Positions 63,525-64,000 of a stretch of 64,000 bases of DNA are shown here, piece by piece. Every line of letters starts with the position of its first letter. Within the stretch, counting starts at the first letter, position 1. A model generated the notes under the pieces. It worked only from the letters and a program-made list of their open reading frames with translations. It ran no database searches and was not told where the DNA came from. Where the stretch lies: positions 155,036 through 219,035 of the forward strand of contig VWZL01000812.1 in the NCBI GenBank assembly GCA_013396915.1, written 5' to 3'. A program made the translations under genes and the position numbers. Origin of the DNA: Stercorarius parasiticus. Taxonomy: Eukaryota; Chordata; Aves; Charadriiformes; Stercorariidae.

Positions 63525-64000
63525 CTGGGGAAGGGAATCGCGGCAAAAAAGGCCGCCAAGGGGCTCGGTTTTGAGGCTTTTTCAAGCCAGGAAAAGCTGC
63601 CAGCCCGAGCCGGTACCCGGCACTTCCGGGGAGTGGTGACAGCAGAGGAGGAGTGGGGCGAAGCCAGCACCCCCGGCGGCTCCCTCGTAAAAGGAGCCCT
63701 TCGGGAGGGTCGCTGCGCACTGACTGGATGTTGTCTGGTGTTACCCGCGGATCCACCTGGGAGTACCAGAGGAGGGTGTACGTCAGCGAGGCGGCAGCAA
63801 CGGTGGGCAGCCACTGCAGAGTGCGGCGCGTGAACTGGTGACTGCGAGGGGAGAAACAAGAGGAGAGCAAGCAGGCAGTCTAGGTCGACTACAAAGAAAA
63901 CATGGTCTCCACTCGGTCTGTAGCCAAAGCCAAAAGGAATAAAGCGACCCAAACGGACCTGATGGAGAGACATGCAGCTGTCCAGGTGACGGGCTGCATG
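63525..64000 (+). mobile_element. Putative 5' end of a CR1: GC-rich 5' UTR and ORF1 start
   Basis: The GC and CpG content rises sharply here. The block holds an ETS-type ACTTCCGG at 63622-63629, a GGCTCC/GGAGCC hairpin at 63678-63698, and a purine-rich leader before ATG 63902. From memory of avian CR1 ORF1 proteins, which begin with an MVSTRS-like sequence and a TQTD motif, I interpret this as the 5' untranslated region and ORF1 start of a plus-strand element running beyond the window. Such 5' regions contain the internal promoter and are lost in nearly all copies. The left boundary is a guess from the composition change. The overlapping long frames in this block (63360-63833 plus, 63482-63973 minus) are GC-driven shadows. 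Confidence 0.55.
63902..64000 (+). CDS. Putative CR1 ORF1 protein, N-terminal 33 codons (cut by window edge)
   Basis: ATG at 63902 has A at -3 and G at +4, a strong vertebrate start context, and the frame stays open for 33 codons to the window edge. The protein begins MVSTRSVAKAKRNKATQTDL, basic at first, then an acidic/hydrophobic stretch ending in VTGCM. CR1 ORF1 proteins are nucleic-acid-binding chaperones needed for retrotransposition; assignment rests on the similarity of this N-terminus to what I recall of avian CR1 ORF1 and on the GC-rich leader. If the next several hundred bases hold ORF1 and then ORF2, the call is right. The alternative is a first coding exon of an unrelated gene with a CpG-rich promoter. 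Confidence 0.5.
   Translation, partial: MVSTRSVAKAKRNKATQTDLMERHAAVQVTGCM

Noticed and set aside
63360..63973. Long overlapping frames (157, 163 and 127 codons) at the right edge
   Set aside because: GC-rich DNA lowers stop-codon frequency on both strands; the frames overlap each other antisense and none resembles a known protein. The 33-codon frame from 63902 is the better candidate.
1..64000. CRISPR arrays, tRNA or rRNA genes, toxin or defence operons
   Set aside because: No regularly spaced direct repeats with unique spacers, no tRNA T-loop with matching acceptor arms and no prokaryotic gene organisation were found; repeats identify the DNA as avian.

Overview
The window looks like bird genomic DNA. 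The diagnostic evidence is repeat content: at least nine pieces of chicken-repeat-1 (CR1) non-LTR retrotransposon, several carrying the avian CR1 3' end (tandem ATTCTATG-type tail, TTGGAAGGGACC-type block), plus two solo or fragmentary LTRs of types common in birds. No tRNA, rRNA or snRNA gene, no CRISPR array and no bacterial-style operon is visible. The DNA is AT-rich and CpG-poor except for the last ~0.5 kb. I read it as a gene desert or the inside of a very large intron. I could not support any host protein-coding exon: the open frames of 60-140 codons outside repeats have no recognisable domains, are low in complexity and sit at the density expected by chance.

Layout. 1-3.1 kb: unique AT-rich DNA. 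3.07-3.96 kb: one solo ERVL-type LTR, artificially lengthened by an exact 286-bp duplication around a single N. 6.4-6.9 kb: a pyrimidine tract followed by GGGAA purine tracts interrupted by a 36-N gap; another GGGAA array lies at 7.6 kb. 7.7-17.66 kb: unique DNA with short T- or A-rich tracts. 17.66-19.26 kb: an old CR1 split by a younger CR1, both on the minus strand. 19.3-25.9 kb: unique. 25.92-26.27 kb: LTR fragment. 30.10-30.73 kb: young-looking plus-strand CR1 with a 2-N gap hiding lost sequence. 31.37, 32.09 and 34.12 kb: three short minus-strand CR1 pieces. 34.6-45 kb: unique, with a GGAGA array near 40 kb and a TG array near 43.3 kb. 45.06-46.87 kb: the longest CR1 copy (plus strand, 1.8 kb), with large parts of ORF2 legible but dead. 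52.82-54.19 and 56.42-57.80 kb: two minus-strand CR1 copies with broken reverse transcriptase. 57.8-63.1 kb: unique, with a promoter-like or LTR-like patch near 61.1-61.56 kb. 63.13 kb: a CR1 3' tip. 63.52-64.0 kb: a GC- and CpG-rich block that I interpret as the 5' untranslated region and ORF1 start of a CR1 element extending past the window; this 5' end is normally lost.

How parts work together: the coding capacity that can be seen belongs to retrotransposons. CR1 ORF2 supplies endonuclease and reverse transcriptase for target-primed reverse transcription, which explains the frequent 5' truncations with intact 3' tips. Every ORF2 copy here is truncated or mutated. No novel cellular system was found. 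The most useful second-look items are the two assembly faults in repeats, the CR1 5' end at the right edge, the nested CR1, and a deletion scar with a perfect hairpin in the 46-kb CR1.
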